The notes beneath the pieces were generated by a model, which worked only from the letters and a program-made list of their open reading frames with translations, was not told the origin of the DNA and made no database searches. From Rhodoferax sp. TS-BS-61-7 (lineage in GTDB: Bacteria > Pseudomonadota > Gammaproteobacteria > Burkholderiales > Burkholderiaceae_C): 64,000 nt of DNA. This document shows, piece by piece, positions 17,866 through 25,912 of this stretch. Position numbers and translations under genes: made by a program. The stretch is taken from the NCBI RefSeq assembly GCF_002943465.1, contig NZ_PTQY01000004.1, positions 310,001 to 374,000 of the forward strand. The letters run 5' to 3'. Positions within the stretch are counted from its first letter, which is position 1. The number at the start of each line of letters is the position of its first letter.

Positions 17866-18804
17866 TCAGACCGGGGGATGCGCCAAGGCTAAACACGCCT
17901 GAAACGCCCGCGTCGCCCGGCTCGGCTGTGGTGATTTCCGTGTAATAGCGAAAAACTGGCAGGCATAGTTCAGCAGGTCCGGCCGCACGGCCTGCATCAG
18001 GCCGCGGCGCACAAAACTCTCCGCATAGTGGTCGGGCAGAAAGCCTAAAAACTGGCCCGAGAGGATCAGCGTGGCGATCGACTCCTGGTCAAAGCCCGTG
18101 GCGCGGCGCGGCAGGCGCATGCGCTGGCTCAGCTCCATATTCGGCGAGTGGTAGCCCAGCCCTGCGAACGCATGCTTGGGCAAGGTGTCCCAGGCCAGGG
18201 TGCGGTGGTCGGCGTTCCACAGCGGGTGGCGCGTGCCACAGTACAGCAGCATGTGTTCATCAAACAGTGGGGTGTATTCCAATACGTCAGAGGCACGGTG
18301 GCCAGGGATGATGCCCACGTGGAACTGCCCGTCGAGTACGCCGCGCTCAATGGCGGTAAGGGTGGCCACATGCAGGTTGAGCCCCACGTCCGGCGCCTCT
18401 AGATGAAAGTGAGCGATAGCTTCGGCAATGTGGCTGGCCGGGTTGCTGGCGGTTTTGTCAAACACCGCCATCTGCAGCTGCCCGCCCATGCGCTGGTGGA
18501 TTTCGTCCACGCTGCTCCGAAACGCGTCAGTAGCAGCCAGCAGCTGGCTGGTCTGGGCGTAGATCTTTTCGCCCTCGGGCGTGAGCGCAAAGCCGGCCCG
18601 GCCGCGCCGGCACAGGGTCAGGCCCAGCCGGGTTTCCAGATCTTTGATGTGGCGGCTGACCGTGGATGTGCCTATATTGAGCTCGAGCTCGGCCGCAGCC
18701 ATGCCACCGCAGTCGACCACGGCCTTGAACACGCGCAACAGGCGCAGGTCCATGTCGCCGATCTGGCCCAGAACGGCCTTGTTTTTAGAGGGCGAAGCTT
18801 TCAT
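17866..18804 (-). CDS. LysR-family regulator of the omega-aminotransferase locus
   Basis: 312 residues from ATG 18804 (MKASPSKNKA). The helix-turn-helix is seen in DLRLLRVFKAVVDCGGMAAA, then ELELNIGTSTVSRHIKDLE, followed by a usual effector domain. The frame is open up to 18879, but that part lies in a GC-rich repeat with no start signal. It is divergent from the beta-alanine:pyruvate aminotransferase gene. LysR proteins in this position commonly activate such aminotransferase-dehydrogenase pairs. Effector unknown, possibly an omega-amino acid. Confidence 0.88.
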   Translation of the reverse strand: MKASPSKNKAVLGQIGDMDLRLLRVFKAVVDCGGMAAAELELNIGTSTVSRHIKDLETRLGLTLCRRGRAGFALTPEGEKIYAQTSQLLAATDAFRSSVDEIHQRMGGQLQMAVFDKTASNPASHIAEAIAHFHLEAPDVGLNLHVATLTAIERGVLDGQFHVGIIPGHRASDVLEYTPLFDEHMLLYCGTRHPLWNADHRTLAWDTLPKHAFAGLGYHSPNMELSQRMRLPRRATGFDQESIATLILSGQFLGFLPDHYAESFVRRGLMQAVRPDLLNYACQFFAITRKSPQPSRATRAFQACLALAHPPV

Positions 18805-18811
18805 CGCCGGG

Positions 18812-18900
18812 CCGCCCCAAGATGGGGATTTGGGGTTTTGCCAAAGGCGCCCCCTTGGGGGGCAGCGACCCACATGCAATGGGGGAGCGTGGGGGCAAAA
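18812..18900. repeat. GC-rich palindromic element
   Basis: Successive short hairpins: CCCCA..TGGGG, CCCCC-TT-GGGGG (18850-18861) and CCCAC..GTGGGGG. I recall similar blocks in other Comamonadaceae genomes, so it is probably a dispersed element. Only one copy is seen here. Confidence 0.45.
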
Positions 18901-18901
18901 G

Positions 18902-18925
18902 TTACTTTCATAGTTTGCGAAGTAA
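18902..18925. promoter_or_regulatory. Probable LysR operator upstream of the aminotransferase
   Basis: Inverted repeat TTACTT-N12-AAGTAA, with a wider GTTACT (18901-18906) and AGTAAC (18951-18956) pair around it, in the divergent gap. Confidence 0.55.
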
Positions 18926-19018
18926 ATAGTGATATTTGTGACTTTATAAGAGTAACAGAGCTACCCACAATGCACCATCGCCCCTAAGGCTTAACAACCT
19001 CATCCCCTGGAGTTCCCC

Positions 19019-20395
19019 ATGAAGCTCAACGACACCAGCAGCCCCGCCATTGGCGAAGCCGTCACCAGCGCATCCACCTTCCCCATGAGCCGTGAATGGA
19101 TGGAGTCGCACTGGATGGCCTTTACCGGCAACCGCGATTTCAAAGCCAACCCGCGCATGATGGTGAGCGCCCAAGGCGCCTACTTCACCGACTCCAACGG
19201 CAAGAAGATTTTTGACGGCCTCTCCGGCCTGTGGTGTGCGGGCCTGGGCCACGGCCGCCGCGAGATCACCGAGGCGGTGAGCAAACAAATGGCGACCATG
19301 GACTACTCGCCCGCTTTCCAGTTTGGCCACCCGCTGTCGTTTGAGCTGGCTAACAAGATTGTGGAACTGACCCCCGAAGGCCTGGACTATGTGTTCTACA
19401 CCGGCTCCGGCTCCGAGTCCGCGGACACCGCGCTGAAGATGGCCCGCGCTTACTGGCGCGCCAAAGGTATGGGTAGCAAGACCCGACTGATCGGCCGCGA
19501 GAAGGGTTACCATGGTGTGAACTTTGGCGGCATCTCGGTGGGCGGCCTGCCCGCCAACCGCAAGACCTTCGGCCAGGGCATTGAGGCCGACCACCTGGCC
19601 CACACCCAGCTGGCATCCAACGCCTTCAGCAAGGGCCTGCCTGAAAAAGGCGGTGACATGGCCGACGAGCTGCTGCGCCTGATTGCTCTGCACGACGCCT
19701 CCAACATTGCCGCTGTCATCGTGGAGCCCATGTCCGGCTCTGCCGGCATTGTGGTGCCGCCCGTGGGCTACCTGCAGCGCCTGCGCGAGATCTGCACCCA
19801 GAACAACATCCTGCTGATTTTTGACGAAGTGATCACCGGCTTTGGCCGCCTGGGTGCCTACACCGGTGCGGCCTACTTTGGCGTGGTGCCGGACATCCTG
19901 AACGCCGCCAAACAAATCACCAACGGCGCACAGCCCCTGGGCGTGACGGTGGCCAAGAAAGAGATTTACGACACCTTCATCAACCAGGGCGGCCCGGACT
20001 ACATGCTGGAATTCCCCCACGGCTACACCTACTCCGCCCACCCCGTGGCCTGCGCGGCCGGCATTGCGGCGCTGGACCTGCTGGTCAAGGAAAACATGAT
20101 TGAGCGGGTGAACGCTTTGGCCCCCTACTTCGAAAAAGCGGTGCACAGCCTGCGCGGCACCAAACACATCACCGACATCCGCAACCTGGGCTTGTCGGCC
20201 GGCTTCACGCTGGCCGCCGTGCCCGGCGAACCCGCCAAGCGCCCCTACGAAGTGGCTATGCGCTGCCTGGACAAGGGCTTTTACGTGCGTTACGCCGGCG
20301 ACTGCATTGCGCTGGCACCCCCCTTTATCAGCACCGAGGCCGAGATCGACAGCTTGGTCAACGCGCTGGGTGAGGCCATCAACGAGACGGCATAA
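19019..20395 (+). CDS. Beta-alanine (omega-amino acid):pyruvate aminotransferase
   Basis: 458-residue class III aminotransferase using pyridoxal phosphate. The catalytic Lys is at about residue 298 (NAAKQITNGAQPLG) and the cofactor Asp at 269 (LLIFDEVITGFGR). The glycine loop is YTGSGSESADTA. Typical opening HWMAFTGNRDFKANPRM of the omega-amino acid:pyruvate subgroup. It would convert beta-alanine plus pyruvate to malonate semialdehyde plus alanine. The next gene removes the semialdehyde. Beta-alanine is the end product of the pyrimidine operon at 44-49 kb. Regulated presumably by the divergent LysR. Confidence 0.93.
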   Translation: MKLNDTSSPAIGEAVTSASTFPMSREWMESHWMAFTGNRDFKANPRMMVSAQGAYFTDSNGKKIFDGLSGLWCAGLGHGRREITEAVSKQMATMDYSPAFQFGHPLSFELANKIVELTPEGLDYVFYTGSGSESADTALKMARAYWRAKGMGSKTRLIGREKGYHGVNFGGISVGGLPANRKTFGQGIEADHLAHTQLASNAFSKGLPEKGGDMADELLRLIALHDASNIAAVIVEPMSGSAGIVVPPVGYLQRLREICTQNNILLIFDEVITGFGRLGAYTGAAYFGVVPDILNAAKQITNGAQPLGVTVAKKEIYDTFINQGGPDYMLEFPHGYTYSAHPVACAAGIAALDLLVKENMIERVNALAPYFEKAVHSLRGTKHITDIRNLGLSAGFTLAAVPGEPAKRPYEVAMRCLDKGFYVRYAGDCIALAPPFISTEAEIDSLVNALGEAINETA

Positions 20396-20427
20396 GCCGA
20401 TTGACGTTAGTTTCAAGCGCATCCACT

Positions 20428-20482
20428 TACTATTATTTTTATAGCTGCTTGCGAACACCCCATAAGCGCTAGCGGCATTTTT
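20428..20482 (+). repeat. Dispersed repeat, copy E
   Basis: TATTATTTTTATAGCTGCTT, GCG and AAGCGCTAGCGGCATTTTT. It fills the 105-base gap between the aminotransferase and dehydrogenase genes, so it may affect coupling of the two. Confidence 0.75.
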
Positions 20483-20500
20483 GGCACTTAAACCACTCCC

Positions 20501-22006
20501 ATGTCCCAACTCCCCACCGTAGGCCACCTCATCGGCGGCAAGATCATCACCACCAGCGAACGCGCCCAGGACGTCTTCAACCCCGCCACCGGCCGCGCCG
20601 AGAAACGTGTACTGCTGGCCCCCAAAGCCACCGTAGAAGACGCCATCGCCAATGCGCAGGCTGCCTTCCCAGCCTGGCGCAACACGCCGCCGCTCAAGCG
20701 CGCCCGCGTGATGGGCAACCTGAAGGTGCTGCTGGAGAAACATGCCGAAGAACTCTGCGCTTTGATCACCGCCGAACACGGCAAGGTGCTGAGCGACGCG
20801 CTGGGTGAACTGCAGCGCGGCATTGAAAACGTGGAATACGCGTCTTACGCGCCCGAACTGCTCAAGGGCGAGCACAGCAAAAACGTAGGCCCGGCCATCG
20901 ACAGCTGGTCCGAATTCCAGGCGCTGGGCGTCACCGCCGGCATCACCCCCTTCAACTTCCCTGCCATGGTGCCCCTGTGGATGTGGCCCATGGCCGTGGC
21001 CTGCGGCAACACCTTCATCCTGAAGCCGTCAGAGCGCGACCCCAGCTCCACGCTGCGTATTGCCGAGTTAGCACTGGAAGCCGGCCTGCCACCCGGCGTG
21101 CTGAACGTGGTCAACGGCGACAAGGAAGCCGTGGACACGCTGCTGACCGACCCACGCGTGAAAGCCGTGAGTTTTGTGGGCTCCACACCGATTGCCGAAT
21201 ACATCTACGCCACAGGCTGCGCACACGGCAAGCGCGTGCAGGCGCTGGGTGGCGCCAAGAACCACGCCGTGGTGATGCCCGATGCCGACGTGGCCAACGC
21301 GGTGAGCGCACTCATGGGCGCGGCCTATGGCTCGTGCGGCGAGCGCTGCATGGCGATTCCGCTGGTGGTGGCCGTGGGCGACGCCACGGCGGACGCCGTG
21401 ATTGCCGGCCTGAAGGTTGAGATCGCCAAGATGAAAGTCGGCCCCGGCACTGCGCCCGGCATGGACATGGGTCCACTGGTGACCAAGCCGCACTTCGAGA
21501 AGGTGAAGGGCTATGTGGACCAGGGCGTGAAGGAAGGCGCCACACTGGTGGTGGATGGCCGCGGCCTGACGGTGGCCGGCCACGAAGACGGCTACTACCT
21601 GGGCCCCTGCCTATTTGACAACGTGAAGCCCGGCATGGTGATCTACCAAGAAGAAATTTTTGGCCCGGTATTGGGCGTGGTGCGCGTCAAAACCTTGCAA
21701 GAGGCCATGGACATGATCGACGCGCATGAATACGGCAACGGCACCTGCATCTTCACGCGGGATGGTGAAGCGGCCCGTTACTTCAGCGACAACATCTTGG
21801 TTGGCATGGTGGGGGTCAACGTGCCGTTGCCCGTACCCGTGGCCTACCACTCGTTTGGCGGCTGGAAGCGCAGCCTGTTTGGCGACCTGCACGCCTACGG
21901 CCCGGATGCCGTGCGCTTTTACACCAAGCGCAAGACGATCACGCAGCGCTGGCCTTCGGCCGGCGTGCGCGAAGGCGCGGTGTTCAGCTTCCCCAGCAGC
22001 CGCTAA
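20501..22006 (+). CDS. mmsA: CoA-acylating (methyl)malonate-semialdehyde dehydrogenase
   Basis: 501 residues of the MmsA/IolA branch of aldehyde dehydrogenases. The catalytic Cys at about residue 283 lies in GSCGERCMAIP, typical of CoA-dependent members, and the cofactor-binding region is ITPFNFPAMVPLWMWP. The enzyme converts malonate semialdehyde to acetyl-CoA, or methylmalonate semialdehyde to propionyl-CoA, with NAD and CoA. Next to a beta-alanine aminotransferase, the first reaction is the likely one, though valine or inositol use is possible. No strong ribosome binding site is visible before the ATG. Confidence 0.93.
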   Translation: MSQLPTVGHLIGGKIITTSERAQDVFNPATGRAEKRVLLAPKATVEDAIANAQAAFPAWRNTPPLKRARVMGNLKVLLEKHAEELCALITAEHGKVLSDALGELQRGIENVEYASYAPELLKGEHSKNVGPAIDSWSEFQALGVTAGITPFNFPAMVPLWMWPMAVACGNTFILKPSERDPSSTLRIAELALEAGLPPGVLNVVNGDKEAVDTLLTDPRVKAVSFVGSTPIAEYIYATGCAHGKRVQALGGAKNHAVVMPDADVANAVSALMGAAYGSCGERCMAIPLVVAVGDATADAVIAGLKVEIAKMKVGPGTAPGMDMGPLVTKPHFEKVKGYVDQGVKEGATLVVDGRGLTVAGHEDGYYLGPCLFDNVKPGMVIYQEEIFGPVLGVVRVKTLQEAMDMIDAHEYGNGTCIFTRDGEAARYFSDNILVGMVGVNVPLPVPVAYHSFGGWKRSLFGDLHAYGPDAVRFYTKRKTITQRWPSAGVREGAVFSFPSSR

Positions 22007-22028
22007 TCTTTAGCCGACCGCCAAAACA

Positions 22029-22058
22029 AAAGGGCTTGCCAACTGGCAAGCCCTTTTT
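22029..22058. terminator. Bidirectional intrinsic terminator
   Basis: Perfect 12-bp stem with arms 22029-22040 and 22045-22056 around the loop AACT, flanked by A and T runs. It separates the convergent mmsA and PEP-CTERM genes. Confidence 0.9.
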
Positions 22059-22076
22059 GCTGGGGTGAACCGGGAA

Positions 22077-22577
22077 TCAGGCTTCGGCCGAGGCTTTCAT
22101 GCGGCGGCGGGCGATGGTGCCCACCAGACCCAGACCCGCCAGCAACAGCGCGTAGGACTCGGGCTCTGGCACCGGAGTAACGGTGTAGTTGGCGGCTACC
22201 AGAGACACGCCGGGCAGCTGGCCGCCCGTCACGTAACCACTGGCTTTGACAATGTAATTGCCGATGGCCACGTTTTTGAACGAGAAACCGGCCGCACTGG
22301 CGTCCAGGTCAGTTCCCAGGGTGCCAACGGTGCCGCTGGTGAAAGTCACCGAACCCAGAGTCAGGGTAATGGGCCCATAAGCCACCGAGCTGGCGCCAAA
22401 AAAACTGCCCACCAGGTCGGACAGGGTTGCAATGTAAATGCTCCCGACCTCCAGATCGGAGAACGACGCACCTGCAGGAGGTGCGTAAATGGTGCCCGTC
22501 GCCGCATTGGCGCCCAGGGATGCACCGGCCAACACGGCTGCGGTAGCGGCAGTGCCAAGAATGGACTTGAGTTTCAT
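22077..22577 (-). CDS. PEP-CTERM sorted extracellular protein
   Basis: 166 residues: a signal peptide (MKLKSILGTAATAAVLAGAS), a Gly/Ser/Thr-rich beta-type middle and the C-terminal sorting tag VPEPESYALLLAGLGLVG followed by IARRR. Such tags are recognised by exosortase in bacteria that make extracellular polysaccharide or floc. The protein is therefore predicted to be exported and processed at the cell surface. No enzyme motif is present. Upstream is a good sigma-54-type promoter, matching the known PrsK/PrsR-RpoN control of many PEP-CTERM genes. The exosortase itself is not in the window. Confidence 0.92.
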   Translation of the reverse strand: MKLKSILGTAATAAVLAGASLGANAATGTIYAPPAGASFSDLEVGSIYIATLSDLVGSFFGASSVAYGPITLTLGSVTFTSGTVGTLGTDLDASAAGFSFKNVAIGNYIVKASGYVTGGQLPGVSLVAANYTVTPVPEPESYALLLAGLGLVGTIARRRMKASAEA

Positions 22578-22630
22578 AAAACACCTCTAAAGGTTGGAAA
22601 GGTGGACTCAGTATTAACCCTGTGCTGCAT

Positions 22631-22646
22631 TGCAACAATAGTTCCA
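22631..22646 (-). promoter_or_regulatory. Sigma-54-type promoter of the PEP-CTERM gene
   Basis: On the minus strand TGGAACT-N4-TTGCA has the exact GG-to-GC spacing of the RpoN consensus (TGGCACG-N4-TTGCA), with 10 of 12 positions matching. The start codon is about 50 bases downstream. Confidence 0.7.
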
Positions 22647-22679
22647 TCGGACTAGCGGGAGCAAGGTTTTAGGGTTCTT

Positions 22680-23738
22680 ATGACAATTGCTTACATGAAT
22701 GCTCTGAAAAACACCCGTTTGTCGCTGTTGGACCTGGTTGCCGTGCGTGAAGGCGGCACGGTGGCGGAAGCCCTGCAAATTGCCCTGCGCACCGCGCAAC
22801 ATGCCGAAAAACTGGGTTTTAGCCGCTATTGGCTGGCCGAACACCACAACATGCCCGGCATTGCCAGCTCGGCCACGGCGGTGCTGGTGGGCCACATTGC
22901 GGGCGGCACCGAGCGCATCCGCGTGGGGTCGGGCGGCATCATGCTGCCCAACCATGCGCCGCTGGTGGTGGCCGAGGCCTTTGGCACGCTGGCCGAGCTG
23001 TACCCCGGCCGCATCGACCTGGGCCTGGGCCGCGCGCCTGGCACCGACCAGGCCACCATGCGCGCCCTGCGCCGCAGCAAGGTGGAGAACGAGGAAGACT
23101 TTCCGCGCGATGTGATGGAGCTGCAAACCCTGTTGGGCCCACTTCAGCCGGGGCAAAAGCTGGTGGCCATGCCGGGTGCGGACACCAACGTACCCATCTG
23201 GTTGCTAGGCTCCAGCCTGTACTCAGCCCAGCTGGCCGCGCACATGGGACTGCCCTACGCGTTTGCCTCGCACTTTGCGCCGCGCTTTTTGCACCAGGCC
23301 GTCAGCATGTACCGCAGCCTGTTCAAGCCCTCGGCCACGCTGGCCAAGCCCTATGTGATGGTGGGCGTGCCGCTGGTGGCGGCGCCTACGGATGAGGAGG
23401 CCGAATTGCTGGCCAGCAGCATTTACCAGCGCGTGCTGGGAATCCTGACCGGCCAGCGCAAGGCCTTGCCAGCCCCGGTACCGAACTTTTTGGCCCAGTG
23501 CCCGGCCGACGCGCGTGCCGCGATTGCCGACTTTTTGGGTGAGGCCGTGATTGGCGGGCCCGATACCGTGCGCGACGGCCTGCTTGCCATGGCCGAGGCC
23601 ACGCAGGCCGACGAACTGATGCTGGTGTGTGATGTGTATGACCCTGCGCTGCGCCTGCGTTCGCTGGACATTGCCGCCCAGGCATTGAAGGACGCGCAGG
23701 CCGATGCGGCTAAGGGCGCCGTGCTGGCAGCGGGATAA
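22680..23738 (+). CDS. LLM-class flavin-dependent oxidoreductase
   Basis: 352-residue luciferase-like monooxygenase. Diagnostic block: [20 protein letters not shown], then the [20 protein letters not shown] strand and [13 protein letters not shown]. This is the MsnO8/YhbW-like subgroup, usually FMN-dependent with unknown substrate. The start at 22680 is tentative; an ATG at 22695 would remove five residues. The C-terminus overlaps the convergent pirin gene by 29 bases. Confidence 0.9.
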   Translation: MTIAYMNALKNTRLSLLDLVAVREGGTVAEALQIALRTAQHAEKLGFSRYWLAEHHNMPGIASSATAVLVGHIAGGTERIRVGSGGIMLPNHAPLVVAEAFGTLAELYPGRIDLGLGRAPGTDQATMRALRRSKVENEEDFPRDVMELQTLLGPLQPGQKLVAMPGADTNVPIWLLGSSLYSAQLAAHMGLPYAFASHFAPRFLHQAVSMYRSLFKPSATLAKPYVMVGVPLVAAPTDEEAELLASSIYQRVLGILTGQRKALPAPVPNFLAQCPADARAAIADFLGEAVIGGPDTVRDGLLAMAEATQADELMLVCDVYDPALRLRSLDIAAQALKDAQADAAKGAVLAAG

Positions 23739-24576
23739 ATTCGGTCTCGCCGGGCACGGTGGGAAAACGCTGCGCCTCCCAGTCGTCCTGCGCCTGCACG
23801 ATGCGCTCTTTGCGGCTGGAGACAAAGTTCCACACCATGTGGCGGTGCCCCAGCGGCGCGCCACCCACCAGCATCACGCGCGTGGTCTCGCGGGCGCACA
23901 GCGTGGGGGTGCTGCCCGCCTCCAGCACCAGCATCTCACCGGGCTCCAGCAGTTCTCCGTCCACTTCCAGCGGGCCGTCCACGCTGTAAATGCCGCGCTC
24001 CTGCGCCGCATCGGGAATAGTGACTAGTGCACCCGCCTGCAACTCCAGCGCCAGGTACAGCGTGGGCGAGAGCGTGGCCACGGGCGAGGTGGCGCCAAAC
24101 GCCGTACCGATCAGCACACGCACCGTGGCACCCGGCAGTTGCACTTCAGGGATCGCGCTGGCCGGTGTGTGGGCAAACGACGGCGCGTCCTCTTCACGCT
24201 CGGCCGGCAACGCCGACCAGAGCTGGAAGCCATGGCTGCGGCGGGTGATGCTGCGCAAATCATCAGGCGTGCGTTCGGAGTGCACGATGCCGCGGCCCGC
24301 CGTCATCCAGTTGATGGCGCCGGGCTCGATACGCTGCACCACGCCCGTGGAGTCACGGTGCATCATCGCGCCCTCCAGCAAATAGGTCACCGTAGCCAGG
24401 CCGATATGGGGGTGCGGACGCACATCGTGGTTATCGGTGGGTTGCGCGGTCACCGGGCCGAAATGGTCAAAGAACACAAAGGGGCCGATGGCCTGGCGTT
24501 GCATGGCGGGCAGCACGCGCCGTACGGTGAAGCCGCCGCCCAGATCGTGGGCGCGGGGGATGATGCGTTCCGGCAT
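23710..24576 (-). CDS. Pirin family protein
   Basis: 288-residue bicupin. The N-terminal cupin holds the metal ligands in [18 protein letters not shown] (two His) and the following HRDS...IHS-type region ([11 protein letters not shown]), which is the classic pirin pattern. Bacterial pirins such as YhhW act as quercetin dioxygenases, while others bind metabolic enzymes. The role here cannot be fixed. It ends inside the convergent oxidoreductase gene. Confidence 0.93.
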   Translation of the reverse strand: MPERIIPRAHDLGGGFTVRRVLPAMQRQAIGPFVFFDHFGPVTAQPTDNHDVRPHPHIGLATVTYLLEGAMMHRDSTGVVQRIEPGAINWMTAGRGIVHSERTPDDLRSITRRSHGFQLWSALPAEREEDAPSFAHTPASAIPEVQLPGATVRVLIGTAFGATSPVATLSPTLYLALELQAGALVTIPDAAQERGIYSVDGPLEVDGELLEPGEMLVLEAGSTPTLCARETTRVMLVGGAPLGHRHMVWNFVSSRKERIVQAQDDWEAQRFPTVPGETEFIPLPARRP

Positions 24577-24675
24577 GGTTGTCCTTGCGGTTGGTGGGAT
24601 GCGGGCATCCTACCAATCCTGCGGGGCTGGAGGCAGTTTTGTCACACCGTGGCTGCTACAGTCTTTGGTTCAGCC

Positions 24676-25851
24676 ATGGACCAAATCTTCCTATATTCCC
24701 TGCGAAAGACGACTGCGCGCTGGCGCGCCGAAGATGCCCAGGTCGCAGACGACGCCACCGGCGTCAATCTGTTCCGGCTGCGCATGCTGTGGCCCGTGGC
24801 CGCCGGGTTCAACGGCTTGTTCCTGATCGGATTTTTGTGGCGCCTGCTGGACGCGTCGCTCCCGCCAGCCGTGGCGGCATGGAACCTGCGGCTCGTCTGG
24901 GCCCATGCCTTCATTGTCAGTGCCGCACTGGCCATGGGCTGGCTGGTTCACCGGGCAGGGCAAATCCGCCACACGCGCACAGCCCGCTGGCTGGCCACGG
25001 CCAATGCCGCACTCATCATGGTCGACGGCCTGATTCTGGTGGCGGTAGACCAGCCCATCACGCCCAACATCACGGCTTACCTCATCGCCTGCCTAGTGGC
25101 GGGTGGTGCTGTGTACCTGCAACCCCGCATGGCAGCAGCGGTGTATGCCCTGTCTTATCTGGCCTTTTTCAAGCTCATGGGGTGGGCCCAGGTCCACCCC
25201 GAGCTGCTGCTGTCCAACCGCCTCAATGGTTTCGCGGCCTGTGTGCTGGGTTGCCTGTGTTCTTGCTTCATGTGGCGCCAGTTCTGCACCCTCACCCTGC
25301 AACAACGGCAGCTGGAAAAAGCCAACGCCGAGCTCAGCCAAAAGCAGCGTGACCTGGAGCGCCTGACGCGGCAAGACGGCCTCACCGGCCTGTTCAACCG
25401 CAACACCTTTGTCGAACTGAGCCGCAGCGAGCTCAAGCGCGCCCAGCGCCAGGGCAGTGCCACCACCATCCTGCTGCTGGACCTGGACCACTTCAAGCGG
25501 GTGAACGACACCTGGGGCCACCCTGCGGGCGATGCCGTGCTGCGCCATGTGGCCACGCTGGCCAGCACCACCGTGCGCAGTACCGACCTGGTGGGCCGTC
25601 TGGGAGGCGAAGAATTCATCGTGCTGCTGCCCAACACCTCGGCCGAGGCTGGGCGCAAGCTGGCCGAAAAGCTGCGTTTCCGGCTGGAAAGCACGCCCGT
25701 GCAATGGGAGAAGACCACCATTGCCGTCACCGCCAGCTTTGGCCTGGCCAGCACCACGGCGCAAGAGAAGCGCGACTTCGACACGCTCTATACCGAGGCG
25801 GACAAGGCCCTCTACCTGGCCAAGCAGCGCGGGCGTAATAGAGTGGTCTGA
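24676..25851 (+). CDS. Membrane-bound diguanylate cyclase (GGDEF)
   Basis: 391 residues. Five to six hydrophobic segments (about residues 35-205) form a membrane sensor of unclassified type, then a short coiled coil (LQQRQLEKANAELSQKQRDL), then a complete GGDEF domain. The active site is GGEEF, so the enzyme should make cyclic di-GMP. The RSTD motif five residues upstream is a proper inhibitory site. The DGLTGLFNRNTF and LDLDHFKRVNDTWGH blocks are intact. The start at 24676 is inferred from the first membrane domain, although the frame is open upstream. Probably monocistronic. Confidence 0.92.
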   Translation: MDQIFLYSLRKTTARWRAEDAQVADDATGVNLFRLRMLWPVAAGFNGLFLIGFLWRLLDASLPPAVAAWNLRLVWAHAFIVSAALAMGWLVHRAGQIRHTRTARWLATANAALIMVDGLILVAVDQPITPNITAYLIACLVAGGAVYLQPRMAAAVYALSYLAFFKLMGWAQVHPELLLSNRLNGFAACVLGCLCSCFMWRQFCTLTLQQRQLEKANAELSQKQRDLERLTRQDGLTGLFNRNTFVELSRSELKRAQRQGSATTILLLDLDHFKRVNDTWGHPAGDAVLRHVATLASTTVRSTDLVGRLGGEEFIVLLPNTSAEAGRKLAEKLRFRLESTPVQWEKTTIAVTASFGLASTTAQEKRDFDTLYTEADKALYLAKQRGRNRVV

Positions 25852-25912
25852 ACCTCCGCAGCGGAGGGGCAAACAGCCCACAAGGGATAATCGGGGGCTA
25901 CACCGGATCCTT

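Noticed and set aside
18944-20875. 643-codon open frame antisense to the aminotransferase and dehydrogenase start
   Set aside because: Spans two real genes on the other strand, no motifs and no start signal.
25853-25867. CCTCCGC-A-GCGGAGG as a terminator after the diguanylate cyclase gene
   Set aside because: The loop would be a single base and no T-run follows.
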